Shown here: in pieces, positions 38,593 to 46,550 of the stretch
Position numbering within the stretch: position 1 is the first letter of the stretch
How the letters are laid out: each line of letters opens with the position of its first letter
Source: JAAZNO01 sp012798275
GTDB taxonomy: Bacteria; Chloroflexota; Anaerolineae; B4-G1; SLSP01
Length of the DNA stretch: 49,055 bases
Reading direction: 5' to 3'
Assembly: GCA_035347995.1 (NCBI GenBank)
Contig: DAOPQD010000017.1
Span: forward strand, 1-49,055
Notes under the pieces: model-generated
The model's input: the letters and a program-made list of their open reading frames with translations, nothing else
Told to the model about the DNA's origin: nothing
Database searches by the model: none
Program-made: the position numbers and the translations under genes

Positions 38593-38755
38593 TTTGTTGG
38601 CCTCCCTGGGCTTTAGATTTTGTGTGACCCGGACTACAGACGCGCGCCTCGATGTTTTTGTTCCCTGCAAGGGACCAAGCCTTTAGGGGTACAATTTCCT
38701 CAGCGCGCTTTGCGCCGTTACGGTCAAGATTCAGAGCAGTGTGTACGTCCTGTAG

Positions 38756-38890
38756 TAACTGTTCAGTCACTGACTAAAAAACGCGGGATTTCCTGGCGAC
38801 TGCTGAAGATTGAAAATCAACTTTTGCCTCTCTCTCCTCCTTCCCCACGGCATCTGCGCCGTTAGGGAGAAGGCAGGCGGAGGGGCGAAT
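38756..38890 (+). repeat. Fragment of the large repeat (copy D)
   Basis: TAACTGTTCAGTCACTGAC, then ACTAAAAAACGCGGGATT and the run to ATCAACTTTTGCC as in copies A-C, then only a decayed hairpin 3 (CCCACGGCATCTGCGCCGTTAGGG region). Hairpins 1 and 2 are missing. It fills most of the gap before the tRNA promoters. Confidence 0.8.
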
Positions 38891-38911
38891 AAAACAATAA
38901 AACGCGAACGG

Positions 38912-38939
38912 TTGACAAATCGCTGGAGTTGTGTATACT
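38912..38939 (+). promoter_or_regulatory. Promoter P1 of the tRNA/translation cluster
   Basis: Perfect -35 TTGACA (38912-38917), 16-base spacer and TATACT (38934-38939). About 110 bases before the first tRNA. Confidence 0.85.
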
Positions 38940-39021
38940 TTGGCCTGCTAGCGGTGGAGCCTGCACTGACGTGAGCGAAGGGCGCGGAGCTTAACTGGAC
39001 TCAAGACAGGTGGGCGAATTC

Positions 39022-39049
39022 TTGACCCTGCCGATGGCGGTGCTATAAT
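39022..39049 (+). promoter_or_regulatory. Promoter P2, start point at the tRNA 5' end
   Basis: TTGACC (39022-39027), 16-base spacer, TATAAT (39044-39049) preceded by TGC, an extended -10. The mature tRNA-Thr begins nine bases after the -10, so transcription should start at or one to two bases before it. Confidence 0.85.
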
Positions 39050-39057
39050 GATGCAGC

Positions 39058-39130
39058 GCCGACGTAGCTCAATCGGCGGAGCATCCGCCTTGTAAGCGGA
39101 GGGTCGTGGGTTCGATTCCCACCGTCGGCT
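39058..39130 (+). tRNA. tRNA-Thr (anticodon TGT)
   Basis: Acceptor GCCGACG / CGTCGGC, anticodon stem TCCGC / GCGGA with loop CTTGTAA, T-arm GTGGG TTCGATT CCCAC. First gene of the translation cluster; CCA not encoded. Confidence 0.95.
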
Positions 39131-39138
39131 TTAAATTC

Positions 39139-39221
39139 GGGCAGATACCCAAGTGGCCAAAGGGGGCTGACTGTAAATCAGCTGGCTGACGCCTTCGGTG
39201 GTTCGAATCCGCCTCTGCCCA
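39139..39221 (+). tRNA. tRNA-Tyr (anticodon GTA)
   Basis: 83 bases, class II with a long variable arm. Acceptor GGGCAGA / TCTGCCC, anticodon stem GCTGA / TCAGC with loop CTGTAAA. Only eight bases after tRNA-Thr. Confidence 0.95.
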
Positions 39222-39232
39222 CTCAAACACCG

Positions 39233-39305
39233 GCCCATGTAGCTCAGCAGGTAGAGCACTTTCTTGGTAAGAAAGGGGTCCTCGGTTCGAATCCGAGCAT
39301 GGGCT
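39233..39305 (+). tRNA. tRNA-Thr (anticodon GGT)
   Basis: Acceptor GCCCATG / CATGGGC, anticodon stem CTTTC / GAAAG with loop TTGGTAA, T-arm CTCGG TTCGAAT CCGAG. Confidence 0.95.
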
Positions 39306-39351
39306 CAGAGAAAGGGCTCTTTCTCGATATTGCAATTTGAGGCGATGCACA

Positions 39352-39522
39352 ATGGCAAAGAAGACGAAGGCAATACGGATGGTGCTCACGCTGGCCTGCA
39401 CGGAGTGCAAGGAGCAGAATTACACCACCCAAAAGAATCGGCGTAACGATCCCGGCCGCTTGGAGATCAAGAAGTACTGTCCGCGCTGTCGGCGTCATAC
39501 GCTGCACCGTGAGACCAAATAA
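39352..39522 (+). CDS. rpmG: Ribosomal protein L33
   Basis: 56-residue large-subunit protein. The zinc-binding C+ form: C-x-x-C in LACTECKEQ and again in YCPRCRRH. Start MAKKTKAIRM after GAGG. Placed between tRNA genes and secE, the order found in many Gram-positive and Chloroflexota genomes, though tuf, which often lies here, is missing. Confidence 0.95.
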   Translation: MAKKTKAIRMVLTLACTECKEQNYTTQKNRRNDPGRLEIKKYCPRCRRHTLHRETK

Positions 39523-39531
39523 GGTTGAAGT

Positions 39532-39604
39532 AGGCGAGTAGCTCAACTGGCAGAGCAACGGTCTCCAAAACCGTAGGTTGCGGGTTCGATTCCTGCCTCG
39601 CCTG
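39532..39604 (+). tRNA. tRNA-Trp (anticodon CCA)
   Basis: Acceptor AGGCGAG / CTCGCCT, anticodon stem ACGGT / ACCGT with loop CTCCAAA, T-arm TGCGGG TTCGATT CCTGC. Nine bases after rpmG. Confidence 0.95.
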
Positions 39605-39620
39605 CCTGATTTTTGAACTT

Positions 39621-39652
39621 CAAGACACCGTCGCCTCTGGGACGGTGTCTTG
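39621..39652 (+). terminator. Hairpin between tRNA-Trp and secE
   Basis: 12-bp perfect stem CAAGACACCGTC / GACGGTGTCTTG with an eight-base loop and no T-tract. Since secE follows at once, it may be a processing site or partial terminator that lowers flow into the secE-nusG genes. Confidence 0.6.
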
Positions 39653-39681
39653 AAATGTCAGGGCAAAGTACGGAGGGACGT

Positions 39682-40005
39682 ATGACGGACCAGGAAAAAC
39701 AGGAGAGACAAGAAAAGAAAGAGGCGCCGAAGAAGGCCAATCCGGTAGTGGAATACCTTCGCGATACGCGCGCGGAACTGAAAAAGGTGCATTGGCCCGA
39801 TCGGAAGGAAACGCTGAATCTGACCGAGATCGTGCTGGCCTTTACTTTGGGGATGGCCATTTTCCTGGGTTTATTGGACCTGGTTTTCGTGCGGATGTTG
39901 GGCGGCATTATCACGCAAAGCGTATGGGCTTACGTCATCACCGCCGTGGTGCTGGCAGCGATTGTGGTTGCGGCGGTGTTCATCAACCGCAGTGAAGAGG
40001 GCTGA
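39682..40005 (+). CDS. secE: Preprotein translocase subunit SecE
   Basis: 107 residues. Charged N-terminal half, conserved amphipathic element VVEYLRDTRAELKKVHWPDRKET and one transmembrane helix (about 72-98), i.e. the short single-helix form of SecE. Part of the SecYEG channel. ATG after GGAGGGACGT; nusG follows. Confidence 0.95.
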   Translation: MTDQEKQERQEKKEAPKKANPVVEYLRDTRAELKKVHWPDRKETLNLTEIVLAFTLGMAIFLGLLDLVFVRMLGGIITQSVWAYVITAVVLAAIVVAAVFINRSEEG

Positions 40006-40043
40006 GTCGGACCAGTCGGCTAACGCTTGGTAGAGGCACACGC

Positions 40044-40928
40044 ATGGATGAGGATTATCCGTTCGAGGACGAGCAGCGGCTGAACGACGAGAAGGACGAT
40101 AGCGGCGATTTGTTTACGCCTATCGCCGGCTTTGAGGACGTGGCGCTGCCTACCGATGATCTCCTGGCACGCTTTGGTCTGGAGTCTGATGAAGTCGAGA
40201 CTCTGGATGAATTGCCGCTGCCGCTGTTGGAACTGGAAGAGGAGGAGCCGTCGGAGAAGCCGGCCGAGCGGGCCGAGGAAGAAGCGGTCGAACCCGAAAG
40301 CGAGCCGGCCGCGCCGATGGAGATGTTGCCCCCTGTTCCCGGCTCCGGCGAGCTGCTCCCCGATCCTTTCGCCGAGCGGGAGGAAGAACAGGCAGTGGCT
40401 ACGGATGAGCGTGCCTGGTACATCATCCATTGCTACTCCGGCTACGAGCAAAAGGTCAAATCCAATCTTGAACAGCGGATTGACTCCATGGGGATGCAGG
40501 AGTTCATCTTCCAGGTCGTCGTGCCGACGGTCGAGGAGATTGAAATCAAGGAAGGGAAGCGCCGCACCGTGGAGCGCTGTCTGTATCCCGGCTACATCAT
40601 GGTGCAGATGGCCCTCACGGATGATTCCTGGTACGTGGTGCGCAATACCCCCGGCGTGACCGGTTTTGTCGGCATGGGCAATGCCCCCGTTCCGTTGCGC
40701 CCCGAACAGGTGCAGAACATCCTGCGGCGTATGGAAGCCGCTGCCCCGCAGGTGCGGGCGACTTTCAAACCGGGGCAAAAAGTGCGCATTATCGAGGGCC
40801 CGTTTGCGGATTTTATCGGCGTCGTGGACGACATTGACGAGGAGCGCACCAAAGTGCGCGTGCTGGTCTCTTTCTTCGGCCGCGAAACGCCGGTGGAATT
40901 AGATTTTCTGCAGGTGGAAAAGGTTTAG
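40044..40928 (+). CDS. nusG: Transcription factor NusG with long acidic N-terminal extension
   Basis: Binds RNA polymerase and links it to ribosomes or Rho. 294 residues against the usual 175-190. The NGN domain starts about residue 122 (AWYIIHCYSGYEQKV) and contains RCLYPGYIMVQM and NTPGVTGFVG; the KOW domain covers about 240-294 (KPGQKVRIIEGPFADFIG). The first 120 residues are acidic, rich in Glu, Asp and Pro and predicted disordered, with no homology that I recognise. The frame is continuous, and ATG after GAGGCACACGC is a fair start; an internal start nearer NGN has no better site. Confidence 0.93.
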   Translation: MDEDYPFEDEQRLNDEKDDSGDLFTPIAGFEDVALPTDDLLARFGLESDEVETLDELPLPLLELEEEEPSEKPAERAEEEAVEPESEPAAPMEMLPPVPGSGELLPDPFAEREEEQAVATDERAWYIIHCYSGYEQKVKSNLEQRIDSMGMQEFIFQVVVPTVEEIEIKEGKRRTVERCLYPGYIMVQMALTDDSWYVVRNTPGVTGFVGMGNAPVPLRPEQVQNILRRMEAAAPQVRATFKPGQKVRIIEGPFADFIGVVDDIDEERTKVRVLVSFFGRETPVELDFLQVEKV

Positions 40929-40982
40929 AGGTCTCATTAAGCGCCTGGGATTAGTCCCCCAGAGAGGTAGGGAGTTAGATAG

Positions 40983-41414
40983 ATGGCAAAGAAAAAGCAA
41001 GTCAAAGCAGTGGTGAGGCTGCAAATCCAGGCCGGTAAAGCCAACCCCGCGCCCCCCATCGGCCCGACATTGGCGCCGCATGGTGTCAACTTGATGGCAT
41101 TTGTCAAGGAATACAATGCGCGAACTGCCAGCATGGTGGGCACCGTGGTCCCGGCCGAAATCACGATCTACAAAGATGGATCATTCTCTTTCGTGTTGAA
41201 ATCTCCCCCTACTCCTGAATTGTTGCGCAAGGCTGCCGGCGTCCCGCGGGGGTCTGCTGAGCCCAATCGCGCCAAGGTCGGCAGTATCACTAGAAAACAA
41301 CTGCGTGAGATCGCCGAACAGAAGTTGCAGGATCTGAACGCCAACGATCTGGAAGCGGCGGAGAAAATGGTCGCGGGCACGGCCCGCAGTATGGGTATTG
41401 TGATCGAAGGCTGA
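40983..41414 (+). CDS. rplK: Ribosomal protein L11
   Basis: 143 residues. Standard L11: KAVVRLQIQAGKANPAPPIG, GTVVPAEITIY, and the C-terminal RNA-binding domain ending TARSMGIVIEG. Forms the GTPase-centre base with 23S rRNA. ATG after GGGAGTTAGATAG. Confidence 0.97.
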   Translation: MAKKKQVKAVVRLQIQAGKANPAPPIGPTLAPHGVNLMAFVKEYNARTASMVGTVVPAEITIYKDGSFSFVLKSPPTPELLRKAAGVPRGSAEPNRAKVGSITRKQLREIAEQKLQDLNANDLEAAEKMVAGTARSMGIVIEG

Positions 41415-41473
41415 GATCACACCGCCCCAGTGGAAGGGTCACCAATCCCGCTATTACCACGAGGAGTGTCAGC

Positions 41474-42193
41474 ATGACAAGACGAGGAAAGAAATATTTA
41501 GAGGTGGTGCAAAAAGTAGAGCCCACGAAGCTCTACGGCCCGGAAGAGGCGCTCAAGCTGGCTAAGGAGGTCAGCTACGTTACCTTCGATGCCACGATCG
41601 AGCTGCACTTGCGGATGGGGTTGGATCCCCGCCGCGCGGATCAGCAAATCCGTGGCGTGGTGGGTCTGCCCTACGGTTTGGGCAAGCAGGTGCGCGTGCT
41701 GGTGTTCGTCACCCCCGATATGGTGCAACAGGCCCGCGACGCCGGCGCGGATTTCGTCATCAGCGATGATGATGGCATCAAGCAGATTCTGGACGGTTGG
41801 ACGGATTTCGACGTCGCCATTGCCGTGCCGCAGATGATGCCCAAAGTCGGCAAGTTGGGACGGGTGTTGGGTCGCCGTGGCCTCATGCCCAATCCCAAGA
41901 CGGGGACCGTCGTACAACCTGAAGACCTGCCGCGGGCCCTCAAAGATGCCAAGGCCGGCCGTGTGGAATACCGCCTGGACCGCACCGGCAACATTCATCT
42001 GCCGATTGGCAAGGCTAGCTTCCCGACGGAGCATCTGGTAGGCAATCTGGCCGCGATCATGGAGACCATCCGCCGCGTCAAGCCATCGGGCGCGAAGGGG
42101 ATCTACGTGCGTCGCATTACGGTCGCTCCGACCATGGGCCCCGGCATCAAGATTGACCCGACCGTGGCTCTGGCTATGGAGAGCTCGCTCTAA
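41474..42193 (+). CDS. rplA: Ribosomal protein L1
   Basis: 239 residues, full length. Starts MTRRGKKYLEVVQKVEP, with the RNA-binding GRRGLMPNPKTGTV signature and the C-terminal IYVRRITVAPTMGPGI. L1 usually represses its own operon. ATG after GAGGAGTGTCAGC. Confidence 0.97.
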   Translation: MTRRGKKYLEVVQKVEPTKLYGPEEALKLAKEVSYVTFDATIELHLRMGLDPRRADQQIRGVVGLPYGLGKQVRVLVFVTPDMVQQARDAGADFVISDDDGIKQILDGWTDFDVAIAVPQMMPKVGKLGRVLGRRGLMPNPKTGTVVQPEDLPRALKDAKAGRVEYRLDRTGNIHLPIGKASFPTEHLVGNLAAIMETIRRVKPSGAKGIYVRRITVAPTMGPGIKIDPTVALAMESSL

Positions 42194-42204
42194 CCCAAGG
42201 TTTT

Positions 42205-42222
42205 AGGGGGACTACGCCCCCT
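42205..42222 (+). terminator. Short hairpin after rplA
   Basis: AGGGGG-ACTACG-CCCCCT followed by GTCTCTT, a weak terminator candidate between the L11-L1 and L10-L12 pairs. Confidence 0.4.
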
Positions 42223-42365
42223 GTCTCTTCAGACCATCCGTGTCTGCCGAAGACCGCAGGTGCGCCCAGGCGCTTAATGTCCTGCCGAGGTAAGACCAGA
42301 CGAATCTCTTCTTTATCGGGGAGAACTGGGCCTTACGTCGGTGGACGCAGGGCTCAGTTTTTTTT
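42223..42365 (+). promoter_or_regulatory. L10 leader (attenuator for rplJL)
   Basis: Contains the conserved L10-binding segments (CTGCCGAAGACCGCAGGT ... TTAATGTCCTGCCGAGGT) of the ribosomal-protein L10 leader, then a 9-bp terminator AACTGGGCC / GGGCTCAGTT followed by TTTTTTTT (42324-42365). L10, or L10(L12)4, binding is expected to favour the terminator and shut off rplJ-rplL. Confidence 0.88.
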
Positions 42366-42451
42366 GATGGTGGTTGTAAAGTGGGCTGTCCGCCGTTACG
42401 CGGACGAGGCCCGATGAGTTCCGGTGAATCCGGGTGAGGAGGTGATAAGGG

Positions 42452-43006
42452 TTGGCTATTTCACGCACGCGAAAAGAAGAGCTGTACCAGGAATATGCCG
42501 AGCAGTACCGCAAGAGTGACGGCATCATGCTGGCGCACTATCATAACCTGACCGTCAGTCAGATGCAGGCCATGCGCCGTCGTGCTCGGGAACAGGGAGG
42601 ACAGATCTTCGTGGTCAAAAACACGCTGCTGCAGAAGGTTTTGCAGGAGCACGGTGTGAAGACGTCCGCGGACCTACTGACCGGCCCGACCCTGGCGGTG
42701 TTCTGTCACCAGGGGATTCAACCGCTCGCCAGGCTGCTCAACGATCTCGCCAAAGAGTTCGAAGAGGGGCAGTTTGTGGTGCGCGGGGCCGTGTTGGAAG
42801 GGCATATGTACCATGCCGAGCAGGCCGTGCGCCTGGCGGACATGCCCAGTCGCGGCCAGCTGTTGGCGCAGGCTCTGGGGACCATCAACGCCCCTGCCAG
42901 TCAGGTGGTGGGAGTGGTTGCCAGCGGTGTGCGTCAGGTTCTCAATGTCTTGCAGGCTTATGTGGACAAGTTGGAAGGCGGCGCGTCCGCCGAAATGGCG
43001 GCTTAG
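42452..43006 (+). CDS. rplJ: Ribosomal protein L10
   Basis: 184 residues. N-terminal rRNA-binding domain (AISRTRKEELYQEYAEQY, MLAHYHNLTVSQMQAMRR) and the C-terminal helix that holds L7/L12 dimers (VLNVLQAYVDKLE). The start is TTG, placed by GAGGAGGTGATAAGGG just upstream; no ATG fits the domain start. Preceded by its attenuator leader. Confidence 0.95.
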   Translation: MAISRTRKEELYQEYAEQYRKSDGIMLAHYHNLTVSQMQAMRRRAREQGGQIFVVKNTLLQKVLQEHGVKTSADLLTGPTLAVFCHQGIQPLARLLNDLAKEFEEGQFVVRGAVLEGHMYHAEQAVRLADMPSRGQLLAQALGTINAPASQVVGVVASGVRQVLNVLQAYVDKLEGGASAEMAA

Positions 43007-43058
43007 GCTGCCTTTCTGTTTCAAATCAATTCCATCAATTCAATGAGGTGTAGAGAAA

Positions 43059-43445
43059 ATGGCTAATTTAGAGAATTTGGTTGAGGAAATCAGCGCCCTG
43101 TCGCTGATGGAAGCTGCCGAGCTCGTGAAGCTGCTCGAGGCGAAGTTGGGCGTCAGCGCGGCTGCGCCCGTGGCGATGATGGGCGCTATGCCCGCCGCAG
43201 CCCCCGTGGCTGAGGCCGAGGAAGTCGAAGAGCAGACCGAGTTCAACGTCGTGCTCAAGGACTTCGGCCCCAAGAAGATCGAAGTGATCAAGGTCGTCCG
43301 CCAACTCACGAGCCTGGGCCTGAAGGAAGCCAAGGAACTGGTCGAGAGCGCTCCGGCCAACGTTATGGAGGGCGTGTCGAAGGAAGTGGCGGAGGACGCC
43401 AAGGCCAAGCTCACCGAGGCCGGCGCGGTCGTCGAGCTCAAGTAG
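43059..43445 (+). CDS. rplL: Ribosomal protein L7/L12
   Basis: 128 residues: N-terminal dimerisation helix (LEEISALSLMEAAELVKLLE), Ala/Pro-rich hinge and C-terminal factor-binding domain (FNVVLKDFGPKKIEVIKVVR, GLKEAKELVE). ATG after GAGGTGTAGAGAAA. Ends at a strong terminator; rpoB does not follow. Confidence 0.97.
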   Translation: MANLENLVEEISALSLMEAAELVKLLEAKLGVSAAAPVAMMGAMPAAAPVAEAEEVEEQTEFNVVLKDFGPKKIEVIKVVRQLTSLGLKEAKELVESAPANVMEGVSKEVAEDAKAKLTEAGAVVELK

Positions 43446-43470
43446 TCTGCCGTGCGATTTCGCACCCGTT

Positions 43471-43506
43471 CAGCCCCACCTACCCCAGGGTGGGGCTGTT
43501 GTGTTT
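43471..43506 (+). terminator. Terminator after rplL
   Basis: 10-bp stem CAGCCCCACC / GGTGGGGCTG with an eight-base loop followed by TTGTGTTT. Its T-rich tail overlaps the next promoter's -35 element. Confidence 0.85.
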
Positions 43507-43533
43507 GGCGCTTTGTCCGCTTCATGTTATACT
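43505..43533 (+). promoter_or_regulatory. Extended -10 promoter with leaderless start
   Basis: TTGGCG (43505-43510), 17-base spacer, TGT then TATACT (43528-43533). The ATG of the Lgt-like gene comes nine bases later, with no room for a ribosome-binding site. Confidence 0.8.
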
Positions 43534-43542
43534 ACGGCGATT

Positions 43543-44286
43543 ATGCAGATAGGTCCCTGGTTTATCCTGAAATATACGCTGCGGGTGCTGGCCGGATTGC
43601 TCGTCGGCGTGATGACGGTGTGGATCCTGGGCTGGCGGCAACACCTGGAGCCTCGCCGACTGACGGCGCTCGTGTGGATTGTCTTGCTGGGCGCGTTGTT
43701 GGGCGGACGGGCGAGCTACGTGGCGCAGCACGCCGCGTATTTCGCTCAGCATCCCCTGGAAGCGGGCTTGCTGTGGCGGGTGGGGGGCCTGGATGGACCG
43801 GGGGCCTGGGCCGGCGGTCTGTTGGCGGCGACGCTCTGGTCCTGGCGCGCGCGCTTCCCTTTGTGGCAGACGTGGAGCCTGCTGGCGCCCCTGGGGCTGC
43901 TCCTCGCGGCGGGGGGATGGTGGGGATGCGGCGATGTGGGCTGCGCCTGGGGCCGCGAGGTGACGACCGCTGTGCCCCTGTGGCAGCGCTGGTTGGTGCA
44001 CGAAACACCTGACCTGTATCACACCTTTGCGCCCCGCTACGCCGTGCCGTGGCTGGCGGCGGGGGCCGCGGCGCTCGTGGGCGGACTGGCGGCGTTGTGG
44101 CCGCGTCATGCTATTGGCGCCGTGGCGCTGTACCTGGCGGGCATGGCGGCGTTGACGTTGCTGCGCGCAGATCCGGCGCCTCTGGTGGGGAACCTGCGCC
44201 TGGATACCGGGTTCTACGCCCTGCTGGCCCTGATCTGCGGCCTCATAGCAGGGCACACTTATCGCAACTACGGAGATCCTACATGA
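43543..44286 (+). CDS. Prolipoprotein diacylglyceryl transferase-like membrane protein
   Basis: 247 residues with about seven transmembrane helices. It follows the Lgt pattern: VLLGALLGGRASYVAQHAAYF matches the conserved G-x-R...Y segment, and WRVGGLDGPGAWAGGLLA matches the W-x-G-G-x-x-x-x-G-G-x-x-G stretch; but the essential H-G-G of Lgt reads A-G-G here. It is therefore probably an inactive or retasked relative; true lipoproteins in this window imply a functional lgt elsewhere. Two Cys in GGWWGCGDVGCAWG are unusual. Its stop overlaps the site-2 protease start (ATGA). Confidence 0.65.
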   Translation: MQIGPWFILKYTLRVLAGLLVGVMTVWILGWRQHLEPRRLTALVWIVLLGALLGGRASYVAQHAAYFAQHPLEAGLLWRVGGLDGPGAWAGGLLAATLWSWRARFPLWQTWSLLAPLGLLLAAGGWWGCGDVGCAWGREVTTAVPLWQRWLVHETPDLYHTFAPRYAVPWLAAGAAALVGGLAALWPRHAIGAVALYLAGMAALTLLRADPAPLVGNLRLDTGFYALLALICGLIAGHTYRNYGDPT

Positions 44287-45425
44287 GCGAAGTCATTTTG
44301 AAGCCCCAGGAAGCGGCGGAACAACGCCTGGTGGATCAACTCATGGCGGCCCTCAGGCCGCTGATGCGGCTCGACGCGGTGCGCACGCTGCGAGGCGGCG
44401 ATGCGCCCGTGGTAGAATTCATCGGGCAGGTGTATGATCCACAGGACGAAGAGGCCTTCGAGCGGGTGGCGACGGAGTTTGAGGCGCTGGGGTACCTGCC
44501 GTTTTTGGCGGAGGAGCGGGGGGAGCACGTGCTCCAGGCCATCCCGCATGTCGTGGATCGGCGGACGGGCAAGCCGTGGGTCAACGTGATCTTCTTCCTC
44601 CTCACCGCGCTCTCGGTGTTGTTCATCGGCGCGCTGAACGAGGGGGGCGATCCCATGGCCGATTGGCGGACGCTGGTGAAGGGTTTGCCGCACGCAGTGA
44701 CGCTGCTCAGCATCCTGACCATCCACGAACTCAGCCACTATTTCGCCGCGCGGCGCTATGGCGCGCCGGCGAGCCTGCCCTATTTCATACCGGTGCCGGT
44801 GTGGCCTCTAGGGACGATGGGCGCGGTCATTGTGCAGAAGGCTCCCCTCCGCAACCGGAAGGCCGTCTTCGACCTGGGAATTTCGGGGCCGCTGGGCGGG
44901 TTGGCCGTCGCCCTTCCCCTGCTGATCGTGGGCCTGTTGCTCTCGAAAGTCGCGCCCTTGCCGGCGGGCGGCTATACCATGGAAGGCAACTCGATCCTCT
45001 ATTACTTGATCAAGTGGCTCATTTTCGGGCGCCCCTTGCCGGCGGGCGGGATGGACGTGATCTTGCATCCCATCGCCTTTGCGGCGTGGGCCGGCCTGCT
45101 GGTGACCGGGCTGAACCTGCTCCCCGTGGGACAGTATGACGGCGGGCATGTGGCGTATGCGATGTGGGGACGTAAGGCGTGGCTCGTGGCGCGCGGCGTG
45201 GTGACGGTGATGTTTGCCTGGGCCGCGTTCTTGCTGCTCACCGGGCGCGACATCGGCATGACGTGGGCGCTGTTGGGCATCCTGGGGCTGACCATGGGAT
45301 CGCGCCACCCGGCGCCGCTCAACGACCTGGCGCCTCTCGATCCTACCCGCAAGCGGATTGGATGGGCCATGGTCGTGTTGCTGGCGTTGATCCTGGTGCC
45401 CATTCCGTTGACGCTTGTGCCGTGA
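44283..45425 (+). CDS. Site-2 protease family membrane metalloprotease (M50)
   Basis: 380 residues. A soluble N-terminal part of 95 residues (not PDZ) precedes about seven helices. Zinc site HELSH at 148-152 and third ligand Asp286 in NLLPVGQYDGGH are intact. This layout resembles the plant EGY/cyanobacterial S2P group, lacking PDZ domains. It probably cuts membrane-bound regulators inside the bilayer; substrate unknown. Translationally coupled to the Lgt-like gene and followed at four bases by a glycosyltransferase. Confidence 0.88.
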   Translation: MSEVILKPQEAAEQRLVDQLMAALRPLMRLDAVRTLRGGDAPVVEFIGQVYDPQDEEAFERVATEFEALGYLPFLAEERGEHVLQAIPHVVDRRTGKPWVNVIFFLLTALSVLFIGALNEGGDPMADWRTLVKGLPHAVTLLSILTIHELSHYFAARRYGAPASLPYFIPVPVWPLGTMGAVIVQKAPLRNRKAVFDLGISGPLGGLAVALPLLIVGLLLSKVAPLPAGGYTMEGNSILYYLIKWLIFGRPLPAGGMDVILHPIAFAAWAGLLVTGLNLLPVGQYDGGHVAYAMWGRKAWLVARGVVTVMFAWAAFLLLTGRDIGMTWALLGILGLTMGSRHPAPLNDLAPLDPTRKRIGWAMVVLLALILVPIPLTLVP

Positions 45426-45429
45426 GACG

Positions 45430-46530
45430 ATGGCGCGCATCGGCATTGACGCGAGCCGCGCGGTCAGCGCGGCGCCTACCGGCACCGAAGCCTATTCGTA
45501 CCACCTGATTCGGGCGCTGTTGCCGCTGCTTCCTGCCGCCGAGGTGCGGCTCTATTGCCGCGAGCAGCCACCTGCCGCGGCCTTCCCCGGCGCGGAGCTG
45601 CGCGTGATCCCCTTTCCCCGGCTGTGGACGCACGTCCGCCTTTCCTGGGAAATGCTGCGCCATCCGCCGCGCGTCCTTTTCGTGCCGGCGCACGTCCTGC
45701 CGCTTTTTCGCCCGCGACGCACTCTCGTGACCCTCCACGATTTGGGATACCGTTTCTTTCCCGAAGCGCATCCGCGCGCTCAGCGGTTGTATCTGGAGCT
45801 CAGCACGCGCTGGAACGCGCGCGTCGCCTCGCACATTGTGGTGGACTCGACCGCGACGCGCGACGCGCTTCTGGCGAGCTATGGCGTCCCAGCGGAGAAA
45901 GTCACCGTGGTGTATCCCGGCTACGAGGCGGACTTGCAGCGCGTCGAGGCGCCGGCGGAACTGGAGCGCCTGCGCGTCCGCTATGGCGTCGAGCGTCCCT
46001 ACATCCTCTACCTGGGGCGGATTCAGCCCCGCAAGAATCTGGCGCGGCTCGTCGCCGCCTTCGGGCAGGTACGGACGCGACATCCCGAGCTGCAGCTGGT
46101 CCTTGCCGGACCGCCCGGCTGGTTCGCTGACACGGTCCATGCGCAGGTGCAGGCGTTGGGGCTGGAACAGAGGGTGGTGTTTCCCGGCTATGTCGCTCCA
46201 GAGGACAAAGCGGCCTTGCTTTCTGGGGCGCGGCTGTTCGCCTTCCCCTCGCTCTATGAGGGTTTTGGCTTCCCGGTGCTGGAAGCGCAGGCCTGCGGGA
46301 CGCCCGTCCTCGCTGCGGCGACCTCCAGTTTGCCGGAAGTGGCGGGTGACGGCGCGCTGCTGGTGGATCCTCTGGACACGGAGGCGCTGGCAGCGGGGTT
46401 GCTGCAGCTCCTGGAAGATCCATCCTTGTGTCAGACTCTGGTCGCGCGCGGGAAGGAAAATCTGGCGCGTTTCTCTTGGGGACGCGCTGCGCAACAGACG
46501 GCAGCGATTTTGCAGCAGCTCGCGGCTTGA
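45430..46530 (+). CDS. GT4-family glycosyltransferase
   Basis: 366 residues, GT-B fold. N-terminal acceptor half starts MARIGIDASRAV and has the GTEAYSYHL loop; the linker YILYLGRIQPRKNLARLV opens the donor half; E-x7-E is YEGFGFPVLEAQACGTPV. This is the mannosyl/glucosyl transferase type used in exopolysaccharide or glycolipid synthesis. Start ATG four bases after the protease stop; weak site, so coupling is likely. Confidence 0.9.
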   Translation: MARIGIDASRAVSAAPTGTEAYSYHLIRALLPLLPAAEVRLYCREQPPAAAFPGAELRVIPFPRLWTHVRLSWEMLRHPPRVLFVPAHVLPLFRPRRTLVTLHDLGYRFFPEAHPRAQRLYLELSTRWNARVASHIVVDSTATRDALLASYGVPAEKVTVVYPGYEADLQRVEAPAELERLRVRYGVERPYILYLGRIQPRKNLARLVAAFGQVRTRHPELQLVLAGPPGWFADTVHAQVQALGLEQRVVFPGYVAPEDKAALLSGARLFAFPSLYEGFGFPVLEAQACGTPVLAAATSSLPEVAGDGALLVDPLDTEALAAGLLQLLEDPSLCQTLVARGKENLARFSWGRAAQQTAAILQQLAA

Positions 46531-46550
46531 GAGCGCAGCTTTTGGGGAGG

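Noticed and set aside
41498..42034. Minus-strand frame inside rplA
   Set aside because: Antisense shadow of a highly conserved ribosomal protein gene.
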